Shown here: positions 8,373 to 16,410 of the stretch, in pieces
Position numbering within the stretch: the stretch's first letter is position 1
How the letters are laid out: each line of letters starts with the position of its first letter
NCBI RefSeq assembly: GCF_028768465.1
Contig: NZ_CP118225.1
Location: 496,001 to 560,000 of the forward strand
Direction of reading: 5' to 3'
From: Rhodopirellula sp. P2
Lineage (GTDB): Bacteria > Planctomycetota > Planctomycetia > Pirellulales > Pirellulaceae
DNA: 64,000 nt
The notes under the pieces: generated by a model
What the model saw: the letters and a program-made list of their open reading frames with translations, nothing else
Told to the model about the DNA's origin: nothing
Database searches by the model: none
Translations under genes and position numbers: made by a program

Positions 8373-10202
8373 ATGACACTCATCCTTGGCGTCTCTGCTT
8401 ACTACCATGATTCCGCCGTCGCACTGCTCAACGATGGGGTGGTGGTCGCTGCTGCAAGCGAGGAACGCTTCACGAGGAAGAAGCATGACGCGGCATTTCC
8501 CAGCGAGGCACTGGCAGGCTGCCTGGAGTCAATCGGTGCTAGCGTCTCGGACATCGACTATGTCGGGTTCTACGAAAAGCCATTGCTAAAATTTGAAAGG
8601 TTGCTGGAAACCTACCTGGCATACGCTCCACGCGGCTACGCTTCGTTCTCCCGAGCGATGCCACCCTGGCTGCAACTCAAACTGCACCTTCCTCGCGAGA
8701 TCCGCAAGCATCTCGGCGGCAAAACCAAGCGCCGGATTGTTTTCTGTGAACACCACGAATCGCATGCGGCCAGTGCATTTTATCCCAGCCCGTTTGACGA
8801 AGCGGCAATTCTGACGGTCGATGGCGTCGGTGAATGGACCACGACCAGCTGGGGCATCGGAACTCGAGAAAAGCTCGAGCTGAAACAAGACATCCAGTTT
8901 CCCCATTCACTTGGCTTGCTCTATTCAGCCTTCACCTACTTCTGTGGCTTCCGAGTCAATTCAGGCGAATACAAATTGATGGGACTCGCCCCGTATGGCG
9001 AACCGACGTTTGCGGACGTCATTCGTAAAGAATTGATTCGCGTGAACGAGGACGGAAGCTATGAACTGAACATGAATTACTTCACGTTCGCTCACACGCT
9101 TCGGATGACCGGCAAAAAACTGGAACGTCTGCTGGGCATCTCCCGCCGAGACCCAGAGTCCCTGGTCAGACCAGTCGACATGGACATCGCGGCAAGCATC
9201 CAGGTTGTCACCGAAGAAGTGATTCTGAAACTCGCATCTCATGTTCACCGTCGGACCGGGAGTGATTCACTGTGCCTTGCAGGCGGTGTTGCGCTCAACT
9301 GCGTTTCAAACGGACGACTGCTGCGGGAAGGACCTTTCGAAAACGTTTGGGTCCAACCGGCGGCAGGGGACGCCGGCGGCGCACTTGGAGTCGCTTGGCT
9401 GATCTGGCACCGACTGCTGGGGAACGTGCGAACGGCAAATCCCCAAGACGCTCAGCATGGATCCTTGCTGGGGCCACCCATCGACGAATCCAGTGAACTC
9501 GCTTCGTTGGTTCGCTCAGGTGCCGTTGTTCAGACATTCAACCACGCATCCGAACTCGACCAACGTGTCGCAAAATTGCTGGCAGAAGGCAAGGTGGTCG
9601 GCTGGGTCCAGGGACGCATGGAGTTCGGTCCGCGATCACTGGGAAATCGCAGCATCTTAGGTGACCCTCGCAACACCGAGATGCAGTCGACGATGAACTT
9701 GAAGATCAAGTACCGCGAATCATTCCGGCCATTTGCTCCGTCTGTCTTGGAAGAATGTGCCAACGACTGCTTCGAGATGAAGGAGGGCGCATCCAGTCCC
9801 TACATGCTGTTCACGTTTGACGTCCTGCCATCTCGCCGAAAAGAGGCGATTGCCCCTGTCGAAGGCATTGAACGCGTGCGGCAAGTCAGAAGTGACTTGC
9901 CCGCCATCACCCACCTGGACTATTCAGCCCGTGTTCAGACCGTCAGCGAAAATCGCCAACCTCGATTCCATTCCTTGCTCAAGGAATTCCATGAGCAAAC
10001 CGGCTGCCCAGCACTGATCAACACCAGCTTCAACGTGCGAGGGGAACCCATCGTGCGAACAGCAGCGGACGCCTACCGTTGCTTCCTGGCGACCCAAATG
10101 GATGCTCTGGTCGTGGGCAATCATCTGATGCTCCGCGAGGAACAGCCCGCGAGTGCGGTCGCCTCCAGTCAAACTTACCTTTCCAACCTGGCTCCCGATT
10201 GA
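8373..10202 (+). CDS. NodU/CmcH-family carbamoyltransferase
   Basis: 609 residues from ATG at 8373. The family transfers a carbamoyl group from carbamoyl phosphate, via carbamoyl-AMP, to a hydroxyl of a sugar or natural product. The N-terminal Kae1-like ASKHA domain shows ILGVSAYYHDSAVAL, ASEERFTRKKHD, the metal-binding HHESHAASAFYPS and TVDGVGEWTT. The C-terminal YrdC-like domain shows VVGWVQGRMEFGPRSLGNRSIL and NTSFNVRGEPIV. Two small membrane genes follow within 11 and 7 bases and almost certainly form one operon with it. The acceptor is unknown; cell-surface glycan is a reasonable guess. Confidence 0.9.
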   Translation: MTLILGVSAYYHDSAVALLNDGVVVAAASEERFTRKKHDAAFPSEALAGCLESIGASVSDIDYVGFYEKPLLKFERLLETYLAYAPRGYASFSRAMPPWLQLKLHLPREIRKHLGGKTKRRIVFCEHHESHAASAFYPSPFDEAAILTVDGVGEWTTTSWGIGTREKLELKQDIQFPHSLGLLYSAFTYFCGFRVNSGEYKLMGLAPYGEPTFADVIRKELIRVNEDGSYELNMNYFTFAHTLRMTGKKLERLLGISRRDPESLVRPVDMDIAASIQVVTEEVILKLASHVHRRTGSDSLCLAGGVALNCVSNGRLLREGPFENVWVQPAAGDAGGALGVAWLIWHRLLGNVRTANPQDAQHGSLLGPPIDESSELASLVRSGAVVQTFNHASELDQRVAKLLAEGKVVGWVQGRMEFGPRSLGNRSILGDPRNTEMQSTMNLKIKYRESFRPFAPSVLEECANDCFEMKEGASSPYMLFTFDVLPSRRKEAIAPVEGIERVRQVRSDLPAITHLDYSARVQTVSENRQPRFHSLLKEFHEQTGCPALINTSFNVRGEPIVRTAADAYRCFLATQMDALVVGNHLMLREEQPASAVASSQTYLSNLAPD

Positions 10203-10212
10203 TCCCAACACC

Positions 10213-10620
10213 ATGCCGCTAATCGATCTCCAGGCGTCCCCTTCGCAGTCCATGCGTCGCTGGTTCGGGTTGTCACTGGGCCTGCTCCTGATCATCGCTT
10301 CGTTTTTGATCAGCGACTTTGGACAGTGGCTCAATCTCGTCTTGCTGATCGCGGGACTCGTCGTCGTCACTGTTTACTATGCTTGGCCAACATCCCAGCA
10401 ACCAATCATTCGGGGCTGGCAACACGCGACCTATCCGATTGCCTTTTGTGTTGGCCATCTGCTGCTCGGAACGATCTACTTTCTCGTCCTGACGCCCATC
10501 GCTCTGGTCTTGAGAACCAAAGGGCACAACCCATTGAACCTCAAACAAGAGGGTCGCTCCAGCAACTGGAACAATCGCGAATCAACGCCCACGCCCGACC
10601 AATACTTCAAGCAGTTTTAG
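10213..10620 (+). CDS. SxtJ-family small membrane protein
   Basis: 135 residues from ATG at 10213. It has about three hydrophobic segments (WFGLSLGLLLIIASFLI, LNLVLLIAGLVVVTVYYAW, IAFCVGHLLLGTIYFLVLTPIALVL) and a conserved-looking cytoplasmic tail beginning RTKGHNPL. This pattern and the place after a carbamoyltransferase match SxtJ, found in the saxitoxin cluster and in many surface-polymer loci. No catalytic residue is apparent. It may hold the carbamoyltransferase at the membrane. Confidence 0.7.
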   Translation: MPLIDLQASPSQSMRRWFGLSLGLLLIIASFLISDFGQWLNLVLLIAGLVVVTVYYAWPTSQQPIIRGWQHATYPIAFCVGHLLLGTIYFLVLTPIALVLRTKGHNPLNLKQEGRSSNWNNRESTPTPDQYFKQF

Positions 10621-10627
10621 CTTCCAT

Positions 10628-10861
10628 ATGCCTGACCCCAGAACGCCTTCCCAGCCCACGCCCTCCCAGCCCACGGCTTCCGATGACTTCGAACGCGAAT
10701 CGGAACAGCAGGACATTGGTCTGCTGCGAGAATTCGTGATGTTTCTACGCGAGAACAAAAAGTGGTGGATGATCCCACTTGTCGGATCCCTGTTGCTGGT
10801 GGGCTTGCTCAGCATCATGGCCAGCAGCGGGGCGGCACCGTTCATCTACACACTGTTTTGA
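10628..10861 (+). CDS. DUF5989-family single-pass membrane protein
   Basis: 77 residues. A Pro/Ser-rich N-terminus is followed by LLREFVMFLRENKKWWMIPL, one transmembrane helix, and the ending PFIYTLF, which is the hallmark of DUF5989. The gene begins 7 bases after the SxtJ-like gene. The three-gene order carbamoyltransferase, SxtJ, DUF5989 is a recurring unit in bacteria, so the protein probably serves the same membrane-associated carbamoylation step. Its own activity is unknown. Confidence 0.75.
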   Translation: MPDPRTPSQPTPSQPTASDDFERESEQQDIGLLREFVMFLRENKKWWMIPLVGSLLLVGLLSIMASSGAAPFIYTLF

Positions 10862-10899
10862 TCCAGTGAGAGGCGGTCGCCCCGTGGCCAAACAGTGGG

Positions 10900-12471
10900 T
10901 CACTCGGGGCGAAGGACGGGGAACAGGATCACGTCGCGGATGGATTTCTGGTTCGTCAGAACCATCACCAAGCGATCGATACCGATCCCCAGTCCGCCAG
11001 CGGGCGGCATGCCGTAACGCAATGCTCGGACGAAGTCGTGGTCCATCTTGGCCATTGAGTCTTCGTCGTCCAGACCTTCGAGCTGAGTCTTGAACAACTC
11101 TTCTTGCAGATCGGGATCGTTCAGTTCGGTGTAGGCATTGGCCAATTCCATCCCGCAAATGAACATCTCGAATCGCTCGGCGATTTCGGGATTGTCTTTT
11201 TTGCGTTTCGTCAGCGGGCAGATGCTGGCGGGGTAATCGGTCACGAAGATCGGACCTTGCAGCGAATCCTCGACCTTCTCTTCGAAGATCTCATTGCGGA
11301 TCACATCGGGGTGCTTGCCATCGATGGTCAGCTTCAGGCTCTTGGCGTATTCCTTGACAGCGCCTTCGTCAGCGGGGTCGATGCCAGTGGCTTTTTGGAA
11401 CAACTCCGCGTACGTCGCACGCTCAAACGGCGGCGTGAAGTCCAGCATTGTGCCGTTGTACTCACGTTGGAATCCACCGCCGATTTTTTCGATCGCGTCG
11501 CAGACGATCTTCTCGGTCAGATCCATCATCGATTCGTAGTTGCCGTACGCCTGGTAGGTTTCCAGCATCGTGAACTCAGGGTTGTGCCGTGGCGACAACC
11601 CTTCGTTGCGGTAGACACGCCCCATTTCGTAAACACGTTCCATCCCGCCGACCATCAATCGCTTGAGGTGCAGCTCCAATGCGATTCGCATCGTCAGCTT
11701 CATATCCAGAGCGTTGTGATGCGTTTCGAACGGACGCGCGGCAGCGCCACCGGGAACGGTGTGCAGCGTGGGGCCTTCGACTTCGCAGAACCCTTGATCA
11801 TCCAACGTCGAGCGAATGCTCTTGATGATTTTGGTGCGATCGAGGAACGTTTGCATCACGCCATCGTTGAACGCCAAGTCGGCGTAACGCATGCGTTGAC
11901 GGAGGTCTTGATTGGTCATCCCGGCGTGCTTTTCCGGTGGGACTTCCAGCATTTTCGTCAGCAGGAACATTTCTTCCGCGAACACGGTCAACTCGCCCGT
12001 GTTGGTGCGTCCCAGGCGGCCTTGGACACCGATCAAATCGCCCAGGTCAAACAGCTTGGCCAAATCGAAGTTTTCGTCACCGACCTGTTTCTTGCCGACA
12101 AAGATCTGAATGTCGCCCGTCCAGTCGCGGATGTTCATGAAGATCAACTTGCCCGTCGGCCGTGACAGTTGAATCCGTCCGGCAACACGAACAATCGGCC
12201 CAATTTCCTCGCCTGGGCCGTTGTCGGCCTTCCATTGGCGGTAATCGACGTCTTCGCTTTCGAAGTCGGGCAGGGCGATCGCTTCGCCTTCCTTGGGCTG
12301 CCACAGAATCGTTGGAATGCGATCGCGGCACTCGCTGACCAATAAACGGTCGTCAAAACGCTGGCCCCAGGGATCGATGCCTTTGGCGGTGATTTCTTCC
12401 AGTTTGTGCCGACGAGCCGCGTGCGGGTCGGTCAAATCAAGGTCGTCGGCGTTGGAAGGCGTAGCGGTCAC
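10900..12471 (-). CDS. lysS: Lysyl-tRNA synthetase, class II
   Basis: 523 residues. It charges tRNA-Lys. The N-terminal OB fold (about 70-180) binds the anticodon and contains VAGRIQLSRPTGKLIFMNIRD. Motif 2 (RVYRNEGLSPRHNPEFTMLE) and motif 3 (GGLGIGIDRLVMVL) of the class II core are intact, and the protein ends LFPVLRPE as usual. Length is slightly above the common 490-510, with extra residues in the segment FDDRLLVSEC...QWKADNGPG near the start. It is convergent with the DUF5989 gene, 38 bases away. Confidence 0.95.
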   Translation of the reverse strand: MTATPSNADDLDLTDPHAARRHKLEEITAKGIDPWGQRFDDRLLVSECRDRIPTILWQPKEGEAIALPDFESEDVDYRQWKADNGPGEEIGPIVRVAGRIQLSRPTGKLIFMNIRDWTGDIQIFVGKKQVGDENFDLAKLFDLGDLIGVQGRLGRTNTGELTVFAEEMFLLTKMLEVPPEKHAGMTNQDLRQRMRYADLAFNDGVMQTFLDRTKIIKSIRSTLDDQGFCEVEGPTLHTVPGGAAARPFETHHNALDMKLTMRIALELHLKRLMVGGMERVYEMGRVYRNEGLSPRHNPEFTMLETYQAYGNYESMMDLTEKIVCDAIEKIGGGFQREYNGTMLDFTPPFERATYAELFQKATGIDPADEGAVKEYAKSLKLTIDGKHPDVIRNEIFEEKVEDSLQGPIFVTDYPASICPLTKRKKDNPEIAERFEMFICGMELANAYTELNDPDLQEELFKTQLEGLDDEDSMAKMDHDFVRALRYGMPPAGGLGIGIDRLVMVLTNQKSIRDVILFPVLRPE

Positions 12472-12804
12472 GGCAAAGGCACTTGCGAGGGTGAAAAAAT
12501 CGATTTAACCGACGATTGTGAATTTGCCGCCTCATTCACGCAAGGGAGCCGGTTTTCGCGTCCCCCCCGTTTTCGCAAACGGACTGAATTTCGCGAGCGC
12601 ACTGGCATGCCACGGGCCCTAGAAGGAAGACACCGCTTGCCATCCTTTCGCCGGCCCCCGCCGCTGGCGATTGGCCGCGTTTGCAAATTGCGAAAACGGT
12701 GGTTTGTGTTCTAATGAAGTGCTTGCCGTGAACAGGCACGAATTATCCTCGATGCTGGTTTCCCTGGCATTTTGCCACTCATCCCTCGTTCCCGAATTCG
12801 TTTG
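12472..12804. other. Divergent intergenic region, lysS to rimO
   Basis: 333 bases hold the promoters of two divergent genes. A short hairpin, CGTTT-TCGC-AAACG, lies near 12570-12585. I could not identify convincing -35/-10 boxes or a gene. Short frames here have no recognisable protein features. Confidence 0.4.
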
Positions 12805-14235
12805 ATGCAACTTCCCATCCTCCCGCAGAACAACGTGACGGTCGCTTCACCGGGGACAGACCCGCTGATCGATCCTGAATCGGGAAAACCGCGGGGGCGG
12901 TACGCGGTCGTTTCATTGGGCTGTCCCAAGAACCTCGTCGACACCGAACAAATGCTCGGTCGCCTCGACGCCGACGGGTACCGGATGGTCGATTCGGTTG
13001 ACGGTGCCGACTTCGTCGTGGTCAACACCTGCGGGTTCATCGACTCGGCGCGTGACGAATCCATGGCCGCCATCGATGAGATGCTGGCGCTCAAACGGGA
13101 CGGCAAACTTCGCAACGTCGTCGTCACGGGATGCTTGGCCGAACGACAACAGGGCAAACTGCTGGAAGCTCGCCCCGACATCGACGCCTTGGTCGGCGTG
13201 TTCGGGCGCAACGACATCGTGTCGGTCGTTGACGAACTCTATTCAGGACTGCAAGAACAACGCACGATCTTCAAACCCGCCGCGGTCAACCCACTCAGCG
13301 ACGCGATGCGATCGGCTGTCACGCCGCGACACTTTGCCTACCTTAAAATCAGCGAAGGCTGCGACCGGCTGTGCACGTTCTGCGCGATCCCCAAGATGCG
13401 TGGCAAACACTTCAGCAAACCGATCGAACAGATCATCGACGAAGCCAAACGCTTGGGTGACAGCGGCGTTCGCGAAATTGTGGTCGTGGCTCAAGACACG
13501 ACCTACTACGGCATGGACCGCTACGGCGAACCTCGCCTGAACCAGTTGCTACAAGAACTCGACAAAATCGAATCGGTCGACTGGATCCGGTTGATGTACT
13601 TCTACCCGATGTACATCGACGACGCGCTCATTGACACGCTGGCATCGGCCAAGCGAATTGTGCCGTACATCGACATGCCACTGCAGCATGCCAGCGACAA
13701 GATGCTGAAACGCATGGCTCGCAAAACAACGCGGTCCTTGCAAACCGATATCGTTCAAAAGCTTCGCTCGCGAATCGATTCGCTGGTGATGCGAACCACG
13801 ATGATCACGGGATTCCCCGGCGAGACCGAAGAGGACTTCGTCGAGCTGATGGACTTCGTCCAAGAATCTCGATTTGAAAACCTGGGCGTGTTCACTTACA
13901 GCATCGAAGAAGACACACCGGCCGCAAGATTGCCCAATCGAGTGGATCCCGCCGTGGCCGCGCGACGTCGTGATGACTTGATGGAACTGCAACAACAGAT
14001 CGCGTTTGATTGGAACGATTCTCGCGTCGGTGGAACCGAAGACGTTCTGATCGATGCCAAGATGCCCGAACAAGAAGGCGTGTTCATCGGCCGCACACGG
14101 AGCGAGGCGCCCGATGTCGACGGACTGATTTACGTTTCGCAAGTCGACCCGGATTCGCCCGTGGAAGTCGGACAAATTCGCCCCTGCGAAATCGTTGCGT
14201 CCCAAGGCTACGACTTAGTGGCCGCAGCGACTTAA
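12805..14235 (+). CDS. rimO: Ribosomal protein uS12 methylthiotransferase RimO
   Basis: 476 residues from ATG at 12805; a TTG at 12772 is possible but less likely. It adds a methylthio group to Asp of ribosomal protein S12 using radical SAM chemistry. The three cysteines of the auxiliary 4Fe-4S cluster are in [21 protein letters not shown] and VVTGCLAE. The radical SAM motif CDRLCTFC lies at about residue 187. MTGFPGE-type sequence ([13 protein letters not shown]) and a C-terminal TRAM domain (about 400-470) complete the family layout. The SLGCPKN form of the first motif separates RimO from MiaB. Confidence 0.93.
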   Translation: MQLPILPQNNVTVASPGTDPLIDPESGKPRGRYAVVSLGCPKNLVDTEQMLGRLDADGYRMVDSVDGADFVVVNTCGFIDSARDESMAAIDEMLALKRDGKLRNVVVTGCLAERQQGKLLEARPDIDALVGVFGRNDIVSVVDELYSGLQEQRTIFKPAAVNPLSDAMRSAVTPRHFAYLKISEGCDRLCTFCAIPKMRGKHFSKPIEQIIDEAKRLGDSGVREIVVVAQDTTYYGMDRYGEPRLNQLLQELDKIESVDWIRLMYFYPMYIDDALIDTLASAKRIVPYIDMPLQHASDKMLKRMARKTTRSLQTDIVQKLRSRIDSLVMRTTMITGFPGETEEDFVELMDFVQESRFENLGVFTYSIEEDTPAARLPNRVDPAVAARRRDDLMELQQQIAFDWNDSRVGGTEDVLIDAKMPEQEGVFIGRTRSEAPDVDGLIYVSQVDPDSPVEVGQIRPCEIVASQGYDLVAAAT

Positions 14236-14248
14236 CAAGAAGCGGGAG

Positions 14249-14317
14249 AGAGGTGTCAGGTACCTTTTGTGCACAGCACCCGCAGGGCGGTCCCGGCAAA
14301 AGGTCTCTGACACCTCT
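14249..14317. repeat. Inverted repeat after rimO, possible terminator
   Basis: The arm AGAGGTGTCAGG... at 14249-14269 pairs with ...CTGACACCTCT at 14297-14317, with 19 of 21 positions complementary and a 27-base loop. The second arm runs into TTTT, so the element may end rimO transcription. It has the form of a dispersed palindromic repeat. Confidence 0.65.
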
Positions 14318-14383
14318 TTTCCAACCATTCCCTCACCGCCACTGCTCACTCGCTCGTTTGTTCCCCTTGATTTTGGTCGCCTC

Positions 14384-15118
14384 ATGGCTGGTCCTTCGAT
14401 CTACAACGTCCCCAATGCACTGACGACAGCACGGTTTGTGTTGGCGATCGCGGTGATGGTGTTGATCCCAGCGGGCATGTACATGGCCGCCATGATCGTC
14501 TTTCTGATCGCGGCCTCGACCGACTGGATGGACGGTTACTGGGCTCGCAAATACGGGCAAGTCACCAAGCTCGGAAGAATCTTCGATCCGTTCGTTGACA
14601 AGATCATCATCTGCGGTTCCTTCATCGCTTTGGTCGAGGTCCCCGACAGCCCAGTCGCGTCCTGGATGGCCACGATCGTGATTGCTCGCGAATTGCTGGT
14701 CACCAGTTTGCGAGGCATCATCGAAGGTGCCGGAGGCGATTTCTCAGCCAGCTGGCTGGGAAAATGGAAAATGGTGCTGCAGTGCGCCGCCGTTGTTGCC
14801 GTGTTGCTAACGTACATTGTCACCCCGCTGCCGCTGTGGCTGAGCTGGACGACCTGGGTTTTACTCTGGGGAGCCATTGGATTGACGGTTTACTCCGGTG
14901 TGGACTACACCCTGATCGCCGCACGAGTGATGCAGTCCGAGGCGGGTCTCGAAGTCCCTGCCGATCCCACGGTCACTCCCGCCACCCCCGATTCTTCGCA
15001 AGCCATGCCCTCCGAAAACAATCCCGACGCCAACGAAGGCCCCTCGAACAAGAACCCGGCGTCGCCACGCGATGACGCCGACCTTCGCTCCGTTTCCAAC
15101 GAACTCCCAACCCAATGA
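14384..15118 (+). CDS. pgsA: CDP-diacylglycerol--glycerol-3-phosphate 3-phosphatidyltransferase
   Basis: 244 residues from ATG at 14384. It makes phosphatidylglycerol phosphate at the inner membrane. The CDP-alcohol phosphotransferase signature is complete: D-x2-DG-x2-AR-x8-G-x3-D-x3-D, seen as TDWMDGYWARKYG...GRIFDPFVDK at about residues 44-72. NVPNALTTAR at the start is typical of PgsA. Four to six membrane helices are visible, then a 55-residue hydrophilic tail rich in Pro, Asn and Ser that is not part of the enzyme core. It overlaps the next gene by 4 bases (ATGA). Confidence 0.88.
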   Translation: MAGPSIYNVPNALTTARFVLAIAVMVLIPAGMYMAAMIVFLIAASTDWMDGYWARKYGQVTKLGRIFDPFVDKIIICGSFIALVEVPDSPVASWMATIVIARELLVTSLRGIIEGAGGDFSASWLGKWKMVLQCAAVVAVLLTYIVTPLPLWLSWTTWVLLWGAIGLTVYSGVDYTLIAARVMQSEAGLEVPADPTVTPATPDSSQAMPSENNPDANEGPSNKNPASPRDDADLRSVSNELPTQ

Positions 15119-16410
15119 GTTTCGGATTGGCACCGGCGTCATGGTGGGCGCGGTCATTCCTGGCGCAAGGCGAAGTTGCCTTGCCAACGGACTCGGCCGA
15201 ATCACCTGCCTTGGGCGAGATCGCGGCCGACACGGCAGAAGTGGTCGAACTGGGCCCGACCGAGATCGCGCTGTCGATCTTGTCGATCCTGATTCTCTTG
15301 GCGTTCGCGACCTCGCTGTCGCGTTGGATCCGGATGCTTTATCGCGGGCATCGACCGTTTGGTGAAAAAGCCTTTGTCCCGGTCCGTGCCAGGCACCTCC
15401 CGTTTTGGTCGGTGATCTACTTCGTGGTCTTCATCGGGGCGTTGATCTTCAGCACCTCCTTGCTGCAAGGTGCGTTTCAGTTTGCTGGCTGGATCGAACG
15501 ACCAGCCGTCACTGACACCGCTGTCCTGTTGGATTCGTCATCGGAACCCTTGGTCGCAACGGATCCGTCGGAACCGACGACGGATCAAGTCAACGAAGTG
15601 GCGGCAACGGAATCAGACCCCGTCGAAGAAACCGAAGCGGCCACCACTCCGGGGCTCTCCGTCCCGCAACTGACATTGAGTTCGCTGGGGATGTTGTCGG
15701 CGACCTTGATCACGCTGGCGATGTTGTGCTTGAACCACCGCGAAGCAATTTCGCGAATTGGCCTGATTCCACAACGTGGCGACATCAGTCTCGGTTTTCG
15801 ATCCGCGTTGATGATTCTGCCGCCGACGATGTTGATCATGACCTTGGTCTCAATCATGCAGGATTATTCGCACCCGGTCTTGGACGCTCTCCAACCGGAC
15901 GAAGCGGACGCCGGCCCGAACTACGGCGTCTTTGCTCTGCTGTTCATCACTACCGCTCTGGTGACCCCCGTGGTCGAGGAGTTCTGGATCCGTGGCTTGC
16001 TGCAAGGTGGGCTGCAACGCTTGGCCGATTGGCGACTCGCGATCGTTCGAAAATCCCTGGATCCGGCTGTCGCTTCAATCGAAACGCCCGGAAACGAATT
16101 TGCGTATGGCGTCGCGGACACAGAGGAGTCCACTGACGAAACGGCATCCCTGGCCGCCACCGCCGTTTCACTGAAGGTGGATTCAAACGACTGGACGCCC
16201 ACTGCGATTTGGCCCGTCTTCGCCGCCAGCCTCGTGTTTGCGTTGCTGCATTGGGGCCAGGGCCTCGCACCGATCCCACTGTTCTTTTTGTCACTGGGGC
16301 TGGGTTATCTGTATCGGCAAACCGGTTCGCTGATCCCACCGATCATCGTCCACTTCGTGCTCAACGGACTGACCATGGTGATGACTTTGATCGAGATGTC
16401 GCGGGCATGA
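15115..16410 (+). CDS. CPBP-family intramembrane metalloprotease
   Basis: 431 residues. Several membrane helices carry the CPBP (Abi/CAAX protease-like) motifs: EE-x3-R in TPVVEEFWIRGLLQG near residue 285, a His in FALLHWGQG near 382, and HFVLNG near the C-terminus. Two hydrophilic acidic insertions are present: residues about 140-170, rich in Glu and Thr, and about 60 residues between the EExxxR and His motifs. The gene overlaps pgsA upstream and uvrA downstream, so the three are one transcript. The substrate is unknown. Confidence 0.82.
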   Translation: MSFGLAPASWWARSFLAQGEVALPTDSAESPALGEIAADTAEVVELGPTEIALSILSILILLAFATSLSRWIRMLYRGHRPFGEKAFVPVRARHLPFWSVIYFVVFIGALIFSTSLLQGAFQFAGWIERPAVTDTAVLLDSSSEPLVATDPSEPTTDQVNEVAATESDPVEETEAATTPGLSVPQLTLSSLGMLSATLITLAMLCLNHREAISRIGLIPQRGDISLGFRSALMILPPTMLIMTLVSIMQDYSHPVLDALQPDEADAGPNYGVFALLFITTALVTPVVEEFWIRGLLQGGLQRLADWRLAIVRKSLDPAVASIETPGNEFAYGVADTEESTDETASLAATAVSLKVDSNDWTPTAIWPVFAASLVFALLHWGQGLAPIPLFFLSLGLGYLYRQTGSLIPPIIVHFVLNGLTMVMTLIEMSRA

